From Streptomyces venezuelae (lineage in GTDB: Bacteria > Actinomycetota > Actinomycetes > Streptomycetales > Streptomycetaceae), in the NCBI RefSeq assembly GCF_008642275.1, contig NZ_CP029189.1, forward strand, positions 6,740,001-6,804,000: a DNA stretch of 64,000 nucleotides, read 5' to 3'. A program made the translations under genes and the position numbers. Below, in pieces: positions 15,877-24,749 of the stretch. Numbering within the stretch: the first letter of the stretch is position 1; each line of letters opens with the position of its first letter. Below the pieces are notes generated by a model. The model was not told the origin of the DNA, made no database searches, and saw only the letters and a program-made list of their open reading frames with translations.

Positions 15877-16785
15877 GTGGAAAGCACCTTCCGCACCCCG
15901 GATACCAGTTCAGTGGTTGTTGGCGTCGACGGCTCGAACGCGGCACGTACGGCCGCCATGTGGGCGGCAGCAGAGGCCGCACGCCGCGACCGCCCCCTGC
16001 ACATCGTCTACGGGGCCGACACCGACGGCAGGACCCTCTACCTGTCGGCGGAGATCATCGATCGGGTCCGCGCCAACGGCCGGGAACTCCTGGACGAAAC
16101 GGCGAAGGCTGTTACCGACCAGTACCCAGGTCTGCGCGTGAGCACGGAGTTCAGCCGAGCCGACGCCGTCAGCACCCTCCACCGGGCCGGTGCCCTGCAC
16201 GGCACCATCGTGGTGGGCAATCGCGGCCTCGGCGGATTCGACTCGCTCATGCTCGGCTCGGTCGGCCTGGACGTCGCGGCTGCCGCCATGACCCCGGTCG
16301 TCATTGTCCGGGGCCTCGACGGGGCCGAGGAGACCGGAACCGTCCTCGCCGCCATCCGTGACGAGCACGACCTCCTGTACGCCCGCTACGCCGCGTGCGA
16401 AGCCGTACTGCGCAAGGGATCGCTCCGGCTCCTGCACGTCTGGAACATCCTGCAGTTCGTAGGCCTGGTGGTCAGCATGCTCGACGACGTCGACGAGATT
16501 GCAGGGAGGCACGCGGAGGCCCTGCGTGCCGTCACCGACGCGGTCCGCGACGAGTTCCCCGACCTCGAGGTGCGGGCCGACGCCGAGAAGAGCATCTCCG
16601 TGGCCGGCGTTCTGGTCGAGGCCTCCCGCCACGCCGACCTGCTCGTCATGGGCGGCCGCCGGGTCCCCGGCGCCCTCGGGATCACCCGCAGCCTGGGCAC
16701 GTCCACGCACAGCGTCCTGCACCAGGCGCACTGCCCCGTCCTCCTCATTCCCCGGACGGGCAGTGACTTCGGGAGCAGGCCATGA
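15877..16785 (+). CDS. universal stress protein, two domains (type A)
   Basis: 302 residues from a GTG with a GGGAGG site 4 bp upstream. Domain 1 (about 10-150) starts VVVGVDGSNAARTA and ends with the ATP-binding motif GNRGLGGFDSLMLGS. Domain 2 (about 155-295) ends GGRRVPGALGITRSLG and is more divergent, with an inserted helix (VVSMLDDVDEIAG). USPs of this class bind ATP and support survival in hypoxia. It overlaps the next USP by 4 bp. It is a close paralogue of the protein at 40963. Confidence 0.9.
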   Translation: MESTFRTPDTSSVVVGVDGSNAARTAAMWAAAEAARRDRPLHIVYGADTDGRTLYLSAEIIDRVRANGRELLDETAKAVTDQYPGLRVSTEFSRADAVSTLHRAGALHGTIVVGNRGLGGFDSLMLGSVGLDVAAAAMTPVVIVRGLDGAEETGTVLAAIRDEHDLLYARYAACEAVLRKGSLRLLHVWNILQFVGLVVSMLDDVDEIAGRHAEALRAVTDAVRDEFPDLEVRADAEKSISVAGVLVEASRHADLLVMGGRRVPGALGITRSLGTSTHSVLHQAHCPVLLIPRTGSDFGSRP

Positions 16786-17636
16786 CCGGCCGCAGGGGCA
16801 AAGACATCGTCGCCGGAATCGACCCGGCCAGGGACTGGCATCTGCCCCTCGCCTGGGCCGCCGACGAGGCGCACCGCCGTCGGCTTTCCTTGCGCCTGGT
16901 GGCGGTGGCGCCGCAGCACGACACCCACCACGTCGACGACATCACCGGCCCCGTGGACCTGCGACGGGCGGGAGCCGACAGACTCGAGCAGGCCCGCAAC
17001 TGGGTACGCGACCGTCACCCGGAGGTGGACGTCACCGGCGACCTGCTCCACGGGTTCCCCGCCCCTGTCCTGGGCAGGGTGGCCAAGGAGGCCCGGCTGG
17101 TCGTGCTCGGCTCGCGACACCTGAGCCGCACCGCGGAGTTCTTCAGCGCGGGCTCCGTCGTGGTCCCCGTCAGCGCCCAGGCCAGCTGCCCGGTTGTCGT
17201 CGTGGGTGACGCGGAGCACATCAGCCAGCAGCCGCCCTACGTGGTCGTCGGCCTCGACGGCAGCGCATCCGCCACGGCCGCGCTGGCGTTCGCCTTCGAT
17301 GAGGCGGACCTGCGCGGAGCAGCGCTCCGGGTCGTCTGCGTGCGGCAACCACCGCTCTTCATGTCGAACGACGAGGAAGTCGCTCTGCGAGCCCAGCGCG
17401 CATTGCTTTCCGAGGCCACCGCCGGCCTGTCGGACAAGTACCCCGACGTGCACGTCACCCACGAGGCCATGACGGGCCACCCAGTTGAGGAACTGGCGCG
17501 GGCGGCCGAGCATGCCCTGGCCCTGGTGGTAGGCCGCCGGGGTCGCGGCGGATACACCGGAATGCGCCTCGGTTCCGTCGTCCACGGCCTCCTGCACCGT
17601 GCGCACTGCCCTGTGATCACCGTGCCGAGCGAATGA
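16782..17636 (+). CDS. universal stress protein, two domains (type B)
   Basis: 284 residues. Domain 1 begins 'DIVAGIDPARDWHLPLAWA', with the unusual DPARDWH in place of DGS, and lacks the full G-x2-G-x9-G-S/T motif (GSRHLSRTAEFFSAGS). Domain 2 (VVVGLDGSASATAALAF to GRRGRGGYTGMRLGS) has an intact ATP-binding motif, so only one domain probably binds nucleotide. It is the complete copy of the gene found truncated at 41865-42455. Confidence 0.88.
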   Translation: MTGRRGKDIVAGIDPARDWHLPLAWAADEAHRRRLSLRLVAVAPQHDTHHVDDITGPVDLRRAGADRLEQARNWVRDRHPEVDVTGDLLHGFPAPVLGRVAKEARLVVLGSRHLSRTAEFFSAGSVVVPVSAQASCPVVVVGDAEHISQQPPYVVVGLDGSASATAALAFAFDEADLRGAALRVVCVRQPPLFMSNDEEVALRAQRALLSEATAGLSDKYPDVHVTHEAMTGHPVEELARAAEHALALVVGRRGRGGYTGMRLGSVVHGLLHRAHCPVITVPSE

Positions 17637-17643
17637 CGCCGCC

Positions 17644-20220
17644 ATGACCATACGTACGACCACCACGCGGCCTGTCGGCTTCCCGGCGGGACCGGGGCTC
17701 ACCCAGGCCGAAGCCGAGCGCCGCCTGGCCCGGTACGGCAGGAACGAAGTCGCACCCCCACGGTCCACGCCGCTGCACCGACGGGTGCTGGCCCAACTCC
17801 GCGACCCGTTGATCATGGTGCTCCTCGGGGCCATGGTGCTGACCATAGCGATCGGGGACCACCCGGACGCCGTCGTCATCGGCCTGGTGGTCGTCTTCAA
17901 CACGACCGTGGGAGTGGCGCAGGAAGTCCGGGCGGACCGCGCTGTCGCCGCGCTCTCCGCCCTCTCCGCCCCGCACGCGAGAGTGCTGCGCGACGGCACC
18001 CCGCACGAGGTTCCGGCGGCACTGGTGGTGCCGGGCGACATCCTGCTGCTGGGGGAGGGGGACATCGTCGCCGCAGACGCCGACCTGACCGAGGCATCCG
18101 CACTCCTGGTGGACGAATCCATGCTCACGGGCGAATCCGAGCCGGTGGACAAGACGGCGGACGACACGGTCAGCGCAGGCACCGTCGTCGTCCGTGGCCG
18201 AGGGTCCGCTACCGCGACCGCCACGGGGCCGGCGAGTGCCCTCGGGCGCATCGCGGCTCTCCTCGACACGGGCCGGGACCTCACCCCGCTCCAGCGTCGC
18301 CTCGCATCACTGGGCCGGATCCTGGCGGCCGTCACCATCGCCCTGTGCGTGCTGTTCTTCGCCCTGGGCCTGGCACGCGGCCTCCCGTGGAGCACGATGG
18401 CCGTGACCTCCATCAGCCTGGCTGTCGCCGCAGTGCCGGAGTCCCTCCCCGCCGTGGTCACCCTCGCCCTCGCGCTCGGAGCGCGCCGGATGGCAGCCCG
18501 CAACGCCCTGGTCCGCCGTCTGCCGGCCGTGGAAACCCTTGGCTCCGTGAGCATCCTGGCCACGGACAAGACGGGCACCCTCACCGAGGGGCGCATGGTG
18601 GTCCAGCACCTGTGGACGCCCTCCGGCACCGCAGATGTGACCGGCAGCGGCTACGAGCCGCTGGGAAGCCTGACCCGAGAAGGGCAGCCCCTGGCGGCAG
18701 ACCAGCTCCGGCCACTGCAGGAACTGCTCACGACGGCAGCCCTGTGCAACGACGCCGGCCTGCGGCCCCCCGGAAAGGGCTCGGACATGTGGACGGCTGT
18801 GGGCGATCCGATGGAGGCCGCGCTGCTGGCGGCAGCCGCGAGAGCGGGTTGCCCGGACCAGGCCGCCCTGCACCGGGACTGTCCCCGGTTCGCGGAAGCT
18901 CCCTTCGACAGCCTCCGCAAACGTATGACCACACTGCACCATCTTCCGGACGGAAACGTCCTGGTATGCCTCAAGGGCGCGCCGGAGGCGGTACTGACCG
19001 CCGAGGTGCTTGCCGCACCGCAGGAGCTTCTGGACGGGGCCCGCCGTCAGGCCGCTCTTCTGGCCGCGCAAGGCTTTCGGGTCCTGGCCGTGGCAGGAAC
19101 CGAGCGACTCGTGTGGGACCGGCCGGCTCCCGAGGCCGAGCACGGACTGAGCCTCCTGGGCCTCGTCGCCATCAGTGACCCGCCCAAAGCGTCGGCCGCC
19201 ACGACCCTGGAAGCATGCCGCGCGGCGGGCATCACCCCCGTCCTGATCACCGGCGACCATCCGGCGACGGCCCGTGCCATCGCCGTGCGTACCGGCCTCG
19301 TCGAGGACGGATCCGCCAGTGAGGTCCTCACCGGGCCGGAACTGGCCGCGGCCCCGGACACCGACCTGACCCGGATCCGTGTCTTCGCCCGGACCGACCC
19401 GCAGCAGAAGCTGGACATCGTCCGCGCATGGCGCGCCCGGGGCGCCGTGACGGCCATGACCGGGGACGGCGTCAACGACGGCCCCGCCCTCCACCAGGCG
19501 GACATCGGTGTGGCCATGGGTGCCCGCGGAACCGAGGTCGCCCGCCAGGCGGCGGACCTCGTGCTCACCGACGACGAGCTGTCCACCGTGGTCAAGGCCG
19601 TAGAGGAAGGCCGCCGCGTCTACGACAACATCCGGCGCTTCCTCGTCTACGCCATGGCGGGCGGAGCCGCCGAGATACTGGTGATGCTGGCAGGTCCGGT
19701 GCTCGGCCTGGCCCTGCCTCTGCGGGCAGGACAGATCCTGTGGATCAACCTCCTCACCCACGGGCTGACGGGCGTGGCCATGGGCGCCGAACCCGTCACT
19801 CCGCAGGCCATGCGACGCCCACCGCGCCCGCCCGGACAGCACATCCTGGCCGCGGGCGTGTGGCAACGCCTCCTGGTACTCGCCGCAGTTGTGACGACCT
19901 TGAGCCTGGCCGCCGGCATCGTCGCACGTGCTACGGACCTGCCCTGGCAGAGCGTGCTCTTCCTGGCCCTGCTGGCGGCCCAGCTCGGGGTGGCCCTGGG
20001 CCTGCGCGCCCGACTGCTCATCAGGCAGAACCTCTTCCTCCCCGCCTCCGTGGTGGTCTCCGCGCTCCTGGCGACGGCCGCTCTGTACGTGCCCGCACTC
20101 CAGTCCCTGCTGGACACCGAGCCCGTGGGTTGGTCCGGTGCGGGGCTCGCCGCCGCGGCCGGTCTCGGGGCGTTCATCGCCGCCCGGATCCTCCGGGGCG
20201 CGTTCCACAGAAAGGCATGA
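17644..20220 (+). CDS. P2-type cation-translocating ATPase (CtpF-like)
   Basis: 858 residues. It shows an N-terminal cation-ATPase domain (LTQAEAERRLARYGRNEVAP), the actuator motif 'MLTGES', the helix-4 motif 'VAAVPESLPAVVTLALALG', the phosphorylated D308 in DKTGTLT, 'TGDGVNDGPALHQADIGVAMG', and six C-terminal helices. The PESLP motif is that of calcium-type P2 pumps. CtpF (Rv1997) of the DosR regulon is the analogue I recall. It lies 7 bp after the USP pair, hence in the same operon. A second pump of this class is at 37836. Confidence 0.88.
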   Translation: MTIRTTTTRPVGFPAGPGLTQAEAERRLARYGRNEVAPPRSTPLHRRVLAQLRDPLIMVLLGAMVLTIAIGDHPDAVVIGLVVVFNTTVGVAQEVRADRAVAALSALSAPHARVLRDGTPHEVPAALVVPGDILLLGEGDIVAADADLTEASALLVDESMLTGESEPVDKTADDTVSAGTVVVRGRGSATATATGPASALGRIAALLDTGRDLTPLQRRLASLGRILAAVTIALCVLFFALGLARGLPWSTMAVTSISLAVAAVPESLPAVVTLALALGARRMAARNALVRRLPAVETLGSVSILATDKTGTLTEGRMVVQHLWTPSGTADVTGSGYEPLGSLTREGQPLAADQLRPLQELLTTAALCNDAGLRPPGKGSDMWTAVGDPMEAALLAAAARAGCPDQAALHRDCPRFAEAPFDSLRKRMTTLHHLPDGNVLVCLKGAPEAVLTAEVLAAPQELLDGARRQAALLAAQGFRVLAVAGTERLVWDRPAPEAEHGLSLLGLVAISDPPKASAATTLEACRAAGITPVLITGDHPATARAIAVRTGLVEDGSASEVLTGPELAAAPDTDLTRIRVFARTDPQQKLDIVRAWRARGAVTAMTGDGVNDGPALHQADIGVAMGARGTEVARQAADLVLTDDELSTVVKAVEEGRRVYDNIRRFLVYAMAGGAAEILVMLAGPVLGLALPLRAGQILWINLLTHGLTGVAMGAEPVTPQAMRRPPRPPGQHILAAGVWQRLLVLAAVVTTLSLAAGIVARATDLPWQSVLFLALLAAQLGVALGLRARLLIRQNLFLPASVVVSALLATAALYVPALQSLLDTEPVGWSGAGLAAAAGLGAFIAARILRGAFHRKA

Positions 20221-20222
20221 TC

Positions 20223-20471
20223 ATGAAGACGTATGTACCGGGAACCGGCGTGCACGCCGAGGTGGGCGACCAGATCGTCGTGGGCGGCCCCACCGTCGGA
20301 AAGCCGGGCCGAGACGGCGAAGTCATCGCCCTGCACCATGAGGACGGCACCCCTCCCTACGACGTGCGCTGGTCCGACACGGGTCGTACCACGGTGTTCT
20401 TCCCCGGCCCGGACGCCCATGTCCGGCACCTGCATGCGGAGTCGGGCAGGCCCCGCGGTACGGAGCAATAG
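20223..20471 (+). CDS. DUF1918-domain protein
   Basis: 82 residues: 'AEVGDQIVVGGPTVGKPGRDGEVIALHHEDGTPPYDVRW' then 'TTVFFPGPDAHVRHLH', the SH3-like barrel of the DUF1918 family, common in actinobacterial stress operons. The ATG at 20223 is preferred over the one at 20217 because AAAGG lies 7 bp before it. It ends the USP-ATPase operon. The function is unknown. Confidence 0.85.
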   Translation: MKTYVPGTGVHAEVGDQIVVGGPTVGKPGRDGEVIALHHEDGTPPYDVRWSDTGRTTVFFPGPDAHVRHLHAESGRPRGTEQ

Positions 20472-20540
20472 CGCCGAGACCGGAAGGGACGTCCGCGCCT
20501 GCCGGTCCACCGTGGAGGTGGTCGCCCGGCACGGCCTCCG

Positions 20541-20962
20541 ATGGCCGGAGGGCTCCTCGAAGAGCGCCAAGTCCGCATCGACGAGGTCCGGGGCACTCGC
20601 GACCGGCTGAACGGCCTGCTGGAGGCAGTCATGTCGGTCGGCCGTGAGCTCGACCTGCCACAGGTGCTGCACGGTATCGTCGAGGCCGCCGTCGTCCTCG
20701 TGGACGCCGAGTACGGCGCACTGGGTGCCAACGGTGACGACTGGAGGCTCGCCGGTTTCGTTTCGGTGCTTCGCCCAAACTGCGCTCCCGCACCGTCCAG
20801 GCCGTGGCCGAAGCCGCGGCAGCCCTCGGCTTCGCCCTGGCCCTGCGCATGGAGGGCCTCATCGACACGGACGCATCACCCGAAGTCGCGGACGAGATGC
20901 CCGCCGTCATCGGGGAGGCCCTGACGAACCACCGCCCGTCACGCCGAGGCCACCCGTTCTGA
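20541..20962 (+). pseudogene. DevS/OsdK-type GAF sensor histidine kinase, internally deleted
   Basis: The start reads 'IDEVRGTRDRLNGLLEAVMS', then VGRELDLPQVLHGIVEAAVVL and VDAEYGALG, the opening of the first GAF domain of DevS/OsdK-type kinases. After about 70 residues the frame changes near 20770. The next frame gives KLRSRTVQAVAEAAAALGF and then a decayed ATPase start (ADEMPAVIGEALTN), ending with a stop at 20962. The second GAF domain, the His-containing dimerisation helices and most of the ATPase domain are gone. About 140 codons remain of the roughly 550 expected. It can no longer sense or phosphorylate. Confidence 0.8.
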
Positions 20963-21022
20963 GGCGTCGATCGTTGCCGCCGACGGTGTCCTCACCGGCA
21001 CCGTGCCCCCGTCGGTCGCGGG

Positions 21023-21487
21023 TCAGAGGAAACTGCCGCTGCCGTAGGGCGCGTACAGATCAAGCAGGCGGATCCGAGCGGCTTGTAGCCGATGGGCGAG
21101 GACCTGCCCCACCCAATGGCCCAGGGCCGAGCCGAAGGTGGTATCGGAATCCATCAGGGATCGGACCTCCACCGCGTCGAACTCGTAGGCACGGACCGGT
21201 GTCATCGCCTCGGCGCCGAGGCGCCACGTGTAGGGCTTGAACAGCCACGAGCAGCCGACCAGCTCCCCGGCCCCGAGGGTCTCGATGACAGCCGCGCGTC
21301 GACCGGGAACGTGCACGTCCAGGGTCACGGTGCCCGACCGGACGATCCAGAACCGGTCCGCACGACCCCCCTCGTGGAAGAGGCGGGTCCCCTCGTCGAG
21401 GTTGACCTCGCGGGCGAACTCCATCAAGCGCGAACGGCAGTCGGCCGGCAGCGCGGCATTGATGCGGATGGGAGAAGGAGTGCTCAT
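21023..21487 (-). CDS. stand-alone cyclic-nucleotide-binding-fold (Crp-like) protein
   Basis: 154 residues from the ATG at 21487. It is a Crp/Fnr-type sensor barrel: 'GTRLFHEGGRADRFWIVRSG', 'TVTLDVHVPGRRAAVIETLG', GAGELVGCSWLF, then helices to the end. There is no C-terminal helix-turn-helix. The phosphate-binding segment keeps an Arg (PYTWRLGAEA) where the relatives at 27073 and 49163 have His. It is probably a signalling or partner-binding module. It is divergent from the PNPOx gene at 21663 with two OsdR-type boxes in between. Confidence 0.8.
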   Translation of the reverse strand: MSTPSPIRINAALPADCRSRLMEFAREVNLDEGTRLFHEGGRADRFWIVRSGTVTLDVHVPGRRAAVIETLGAGELVGCSWLFKPYTWRLGAEAMTPVRAYEFDAVEVRSLMDSDTTFGSALGHWVGQVLAHRLQAARIRLLDLYAPYGSGSFL

Positions 21488-21546
21488 GAACGGCTTCCTG
21501 ATTCGGGTCCATATCCAGTTTTGGCGAGTGGGTCTGCCCGGGGTAT

Positions 21547-21581
21547 GGGTCCTGTGGGCCCAGGCAGGGACCGAACGGCCT
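21547..21581. promoter_or_regulatory. pair of OsdR/DosR-type boxes
   Basis: GGGTCCTGTGGGCCC (21547-21561) and GGGACCGAACGGCCT (21567-21581), starts 20 bp apart. They lie in the divergent gap between the cNMP-fold gene (minus) and the PNPOx pseudogene (plus) and could serve both. Confidence 0.6.
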
Positions 21582-21662
21582 ATGCCTGGGCGCGTCGGGA
21601 ACGGGGACGCTGGAGAGCACACCGCGACCCCGCCCCGGTCCCATGGACGGAGGGTGCCAACG

Positions 21663-22132
21663 ATGGAGAACCGCCCGGTCGGCAGCGCCGCCGTCGCTCC
21701 TGCCGGCCCTACGCCCCGGAGGCGAACGGAAGAGCTCGGCACCGAGGAGGCCTTCCGGCTGCTCGGAACCGTCGGACTGGGCCGCACCGTGTTCACCCGC
21801 CATGCTCTGCCTGCCGTGCGCCCGTTAGCCATCTCCTTGACGACGGCGACATCATCGTCCGCGTTCAGGACGGCTCGACACTGGCGGCCCTGCTCACGGC
21901 CCCGGACAGTCCGGACGTCGTCGTGGCCTACGAGGTCGACGCCATCGACCCTGATACCCGTCTGGGCTGGAGCGTGGTGGCCACCGGCTATGCCAGCGCC
22001 GTCACCGACCCGACCGAGCTGAACCGCTATGCGCAGCGCCTCAAGTCCTGGGCCGACGCACCGTCATCAGGTGCCGTTCGGATCAGACCGGGCGTGGTCA
22101 CCGGCTTCAGGCTCCGGGCAGTCAATTCGTAG
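21663..22132 (+). pseudogene. PNPOx-like protein with a single-base frameshift
   Basis: The ATG frame reads 'EEAFRLLGTVGLGRTVFTRH' and ALPAVRP to about 21826. There one base is missing: the next frame continues exactly as the relative at 44346 does (VSHLLDDGDIIVRVQDGSTL, VVVAYEVDAIDPDTRLGWSV) to a normal C-terminus 'VVTGFRLRAVNS' at 22132. All conserved segments are present apart from the indel, so this is either a recent mutation or a sequencing error. The family binds flavin or F420. Confidence 0.8.
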
Positions 22133-22141
22133 CTGCCCCCA

Positions 22142-22633
22142 TCAGGATCCGCGAGAAGCGGGCGGGCTCTTTCCTTGCTTTCGTGCGCGCGGGCCGATCT
22201 CATCCCGGAGGCCGGGGGGCTCCTCGAGGACGCTCCAGGCGACCGGGCCGAGCAGGTCCGCCACCCTGCGGAAGACGTCCATGAGCAGGTCGTCCACGGT
22301 CAGCATGCCCACGACTCGATGCCCGTCCAGGACAGGGAGGCGCCGGACGCCGCTGTTGCGGAACGTCTGGTACGCCGCGTGGATGTCCTGGGCGGCATCG
22401 ACGGTGACAGCCGGAGCGGTCATGACCGCTCCCACAGGATCATCGCGGTCGAACTCTCCGGCCACGGCGCGCACTGCGATGTCACGGTCGGTGACAATGC
22501 CGCGCAATACTGTTCCCTCCGTCACGACCAAGCAGCCGACGCCGTGGAGGTCCATGCATCGGGCCGCCTCCCCGATCGTCGTGGTGGCGTTGACGGACAC
22601 GGCGGGGGCGGACATGTACGCGGACACGTTCAT
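22142..22633 (-). CDS. two-CBS-domain protein
   Basis: 163 residues from the ATG at 22633, with a strong GGAAGGAG site. Two CBS motifs: 'MSAPAVSVNATTTIGEAARC' to 'GIVTDRDIAVR', and 'MTAPAVTVDAAQDIHAAYQT' to 'GMLTVDDLLMDV'. A C-terminal extension (about 125-163) ends basic. CBS pairs bind adenosine nucleotides and sense energy charge. Its layout is closer to the Hrp1 type than to the BON-fused CBS proteins elsewhere in this window. Confidence 0.85.
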   Translation of the reverse strand: MNVSAYMSAPAVSVNATTTIGEAARCMDLHGVGCLVVTEGTVLRGIVTDRDIAVRAVAGEFDRDDPVGAVMTAPAVTVDAAQDIHAAYQTFRNSGVRRLPVLDGHRVVGMLTVDDLLMDVFRRVADLLGPVAWSVLEEPPGLRDEIGPRARKQGKSPPASRGS

Positions 22634-22696
22634 CGTCCGGCTCCTTCCCACTGGATCCATGTGGTTGACCGTAGGACGGGGTGCCGGAGTCGGCGA

Positions 22697-22734
22697 GGGC
22701 CGAGCGGACCCCCGGTTGTGGGACCGCATGGCCC
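22697..22734. promoter_or_regulatory. pair of OsdR/DosR-type boxes
   Basis: On the minus strand GGGTCCGCTCGGCCC (22697-22711), on the plus strand GGGACCGCATGGCCC (22720-22734), starts 23 bp apart. They lie between the divergent CBS gene (start 22633) and the small gene at 22803. Confidence 0.6.
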
Positions 22735-22802
22735 TGTGCTGCTCCGCCCCGGCGGCGGACCATGGCATGAGGACAGACCGACCTGTTCCGAGGTGATCTG
22801 AC

Positions 22803-23135
22803 ATGGCATCCACAACATGGACCACCCCAGGGGTGTTCACCGGCTCCGGCGGGGTGCTCACCGCCGAAGCGGGATCCCTCACCGGGGAACTGACGGTCCG
22901 CACCAGCTGGGACGCAGGGCAGGCACATGTTGCCGTCCAGTACGCGGGCGCGTCGAAGTGGTGCACGCTGGTCGGCAGTCCAGTGCCCTGCCCGTCCGCC
23001 GAGGAGGCTCGCTCGGTACACCAGTGCGCGGTGGAGGCCGTGCGCACCAGGGGACCTGTCCCCTTCGCGCCGTGGCCGCTCACCCCCGCGGTTCACCGTG
23101 GAACGGACGAGGTGCCGGCTCACGCAGCCGGATGA
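22803..23135 (+). CDS. hypothetical protein, 110 residues
   Basis: Begins MASTTWTTPGVFTGSGG, with beta-rich alternating segments (GELTVRTSWDAGQAHVAVQY, KWCTLVG) and a helix near 70 (EEARSVHQCAVEAVRT). I recall similar unnamed proteins in Streptomyces stress clusters but no family name. Divergent placement with paired OsdR-type boxes upstream suggests a hypoxia-induced gene. The C-terminal 25 residues are low in order. Confidence 0.55.
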   Translation: MASTTWTTPGVFTGSGGVLTAEAGSLTGELTVRTSWDAGQAHVAVQYAGASKWCTLVGSPVPCPSAEEARSVHQCAVEAVRTRGPVPFAPWPLTPAVHRGTDEVPAHAAG

Positions 23136-23363
23136 GCGCACGTCGATGAGCCGACTTGACCGCGCATGCCTGGCCAGGGCCGGCCATGGACCGTGGGGAG
23201 ATTCCACGGCCTCCTGTCGGTCCTGGATGCATGATCTTGAGCGTCGCGCAGGCGCGGCCTGCCCTTGCCTGGGGTCGGACTGCCCGCAGGGACCTGAACG
23301 CGAACGACGGCGCCGCATCACGGCCTCAGACCGGCAGTTCAGCAGCCCGTGATTGAGAGCGCA
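23136..23363. other. gap without a recognisable gene
   Basis: Between the small gene ending at 23135 and the ATPase fragment. The frames through it carry no motif I recognise. Together with the fragment and the region to 23723 it forms a 590-bp stretch of apparent gene debris. Confidence 0.35.
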
Positions 23364-23489
23364 CCCGGCCCGGCGTCCGAGTACAGCCGCAGCCGTGCTC
23401 TGCCGGGTGTCGCACACCAGGCCCCGTACATCCAGCACCGACGTGCTGCGCTCTTTGCCCGTCGTGTGGTGCTCAACGGGGTGTGCCAT
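23364..23489 (-). pseudogene. fragment: N-terminus of a P1B metal ATPase
   Basis: Starting at an ATG (23489) with the same upstream ribosome-site layout as the ATPase at 11661, it reads MAHPVEHHTTGKERSTSVLD and VRGLVCDTRQSTAAAVLGRR. This aligns with [18 protein letters not shown] and [20 protein letters not shown] of that protein for about 42 residues, after which similarity stops. Unlike the intact protein it keeps a Cys in the loop of the metal site. It is a second scar of a duplicated ATPase gene. Confidence 0.75.
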
Positions 23490-23723
23490 GCCCGGTTCGC
23501 CTCCGGGATGGGTTCGGCTCCGCCCGTAGAGCGGCCTGCGCTCCTGGTGAGGGAGCCGCGACGGCTGCTGCGACGCCGGGGGCCGATGGGCTCCGCTGCG
23601 GTTGGCTCTGCACCGGCAGGGGGAGATTCGGCGACTGCGGTGGTGGCCTCGCTGGTCTCGGTCCGCGACGAGGGCAGCGTGTTGTCAACCGGGTGGGCGT
23701 CGCTCCGGGCGGACACTTCTCGC

Positions 23724-24446
23724 ATGCCCGAGGAGCAGACGGCGTCCATCCCTCCTGAACCGTTGTTGCAGGTGATCGTCAACCTGGCCCGGTTCCATCG
23801 CGAACACGAGCAGTTCTACGCACAGGCTCCGCTGCGGCAGGCGGGCGAGCTTCAGGCGCGGTCCCGGGCGCTGAAGTCGCTGGCGGACAGATGGAGTGTG
23901 ACCGACGTCGGTGAGTCGGCACGGAATCCGTTCGCAGGTGCGGAGGATCTGAATGCCCCCGGACTTGTCGCGGAGTCGGGGATCCTCTTCATGGAAGGGG
24001 CGGACGAGCCCGTCGAGCTTCAGCGGCTGAAGCGGGATGTCAGGGAAATCGCGGAAGACAGTGAGCAGACCGGAATCTGGCTGGCGCACGCGATGGAGCA
24101 GGCATGGGAGGCCGTCGGCCTCTTGGCTGCATATCCAGTGCTTGCCGATCTGCTCGGGGAGCGGCACCGCATCGTCGCCAACGACTGGCAGTCGGCGGGG
24201 TTGCTGGCGCTGGTTGCCCATCTGCTGCGCCGCTCCATTGACTTGTTGGATCGGGTCAAGTTCTCTCCCGCGGCGCTGCGAGCTGACCTGGGGTCCCAGC
24301 GGAACGCCCCTGCATACCTCTTCTCGGCGTCCGAGCTGCTCGACCGGGCGGCGGACCTCCTCGCGGAATCGGCAACGCTTGTGCGCGACAATGAGCGGCG
24401 GTGGCGTGTGTTCGGCGCTCGCGTCCGCCGGCTGCGGTCCGACTGA
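23724..24446 (+). CDS. hypothetical helical protein, 240 residues
   Basis: The ATG at 23724 is chosen because upstream codons overlap the ATPase fragment on the other strand. The sequence is strongly helical (VIVNLARFHREHEQFYAQAP, LQARSRALKSLADRW, ERHRIVANDWQSAGLLALVA, LLDRAADLLAESATLVRDNE). No membrane segment and no known motif. I do not recognise it. Similar length proteins with a 'RFHREHE.FY' start occur in actinobacteria as hypotheticals. Confidence 0.6.
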   Translation: MPEEQTASIPPEPLLQVIVNLARFHREHEQFYAQAPLRQAGELQARSRALKSLADRWSVTDVGESARNPFAGAEDLNAPGLVAESGILFMEGADEPVELQRLKRDVREIAEDSEQTGIWLAHAMEQAWEAVGLLAAYPVLADLLGERHRIVANDWQSAGLLALVAHLLRRSIDLLDRVKFSPAALRADLGSQRNAPAYLFSASELLDRAADLLAESATLVRDNERRWRVFGARVRRLRSD

Positions 24447-24749
24447 AGCGGCTACGTCGGCTCCGTCGTGCAGCGCATCCGCTCATCTCGTAGAGACGGC
24501 AGACGATGCGCAGGCCGGCATGCGACCAGGTGTCAGGCGGTGACGACCGCAGGCCGACGTGCGGTCGACACGTTGGGCGGACTCTTGGAGCGCGGCCCCG
24601 TACGCGATCTCCTCCGGAGTCCGGGCCATGCGCTGCGCCTGGCGAGAGCGCAGCATGAGTACCACTGGCGGTTATTTTCGGGGCGCTGCCCCGGGGAGGC
24701 TCGCTGCGCGTCGGCCTGGGCCAGGGCACAGACTGGTGGGGTGGGTGCC
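24447..24749. other. gap without a recognisable gene
   Basis: About 300 bp before the ABC transporter genes. No box of the OsdR type and no reading frame with a family match was found. Confidence 0.35.

Noticed and set aside
16386..18629. 747-codon minus-strand frame across USP and ATPase genes
   Set aside because: Spans three intact plus-strand genes and has no domain; antisense shadow.
24483..24665. 60-residue minus-strand frame
   Set aside because: No ribosome site, no homology, in a gap with no promoter motif.
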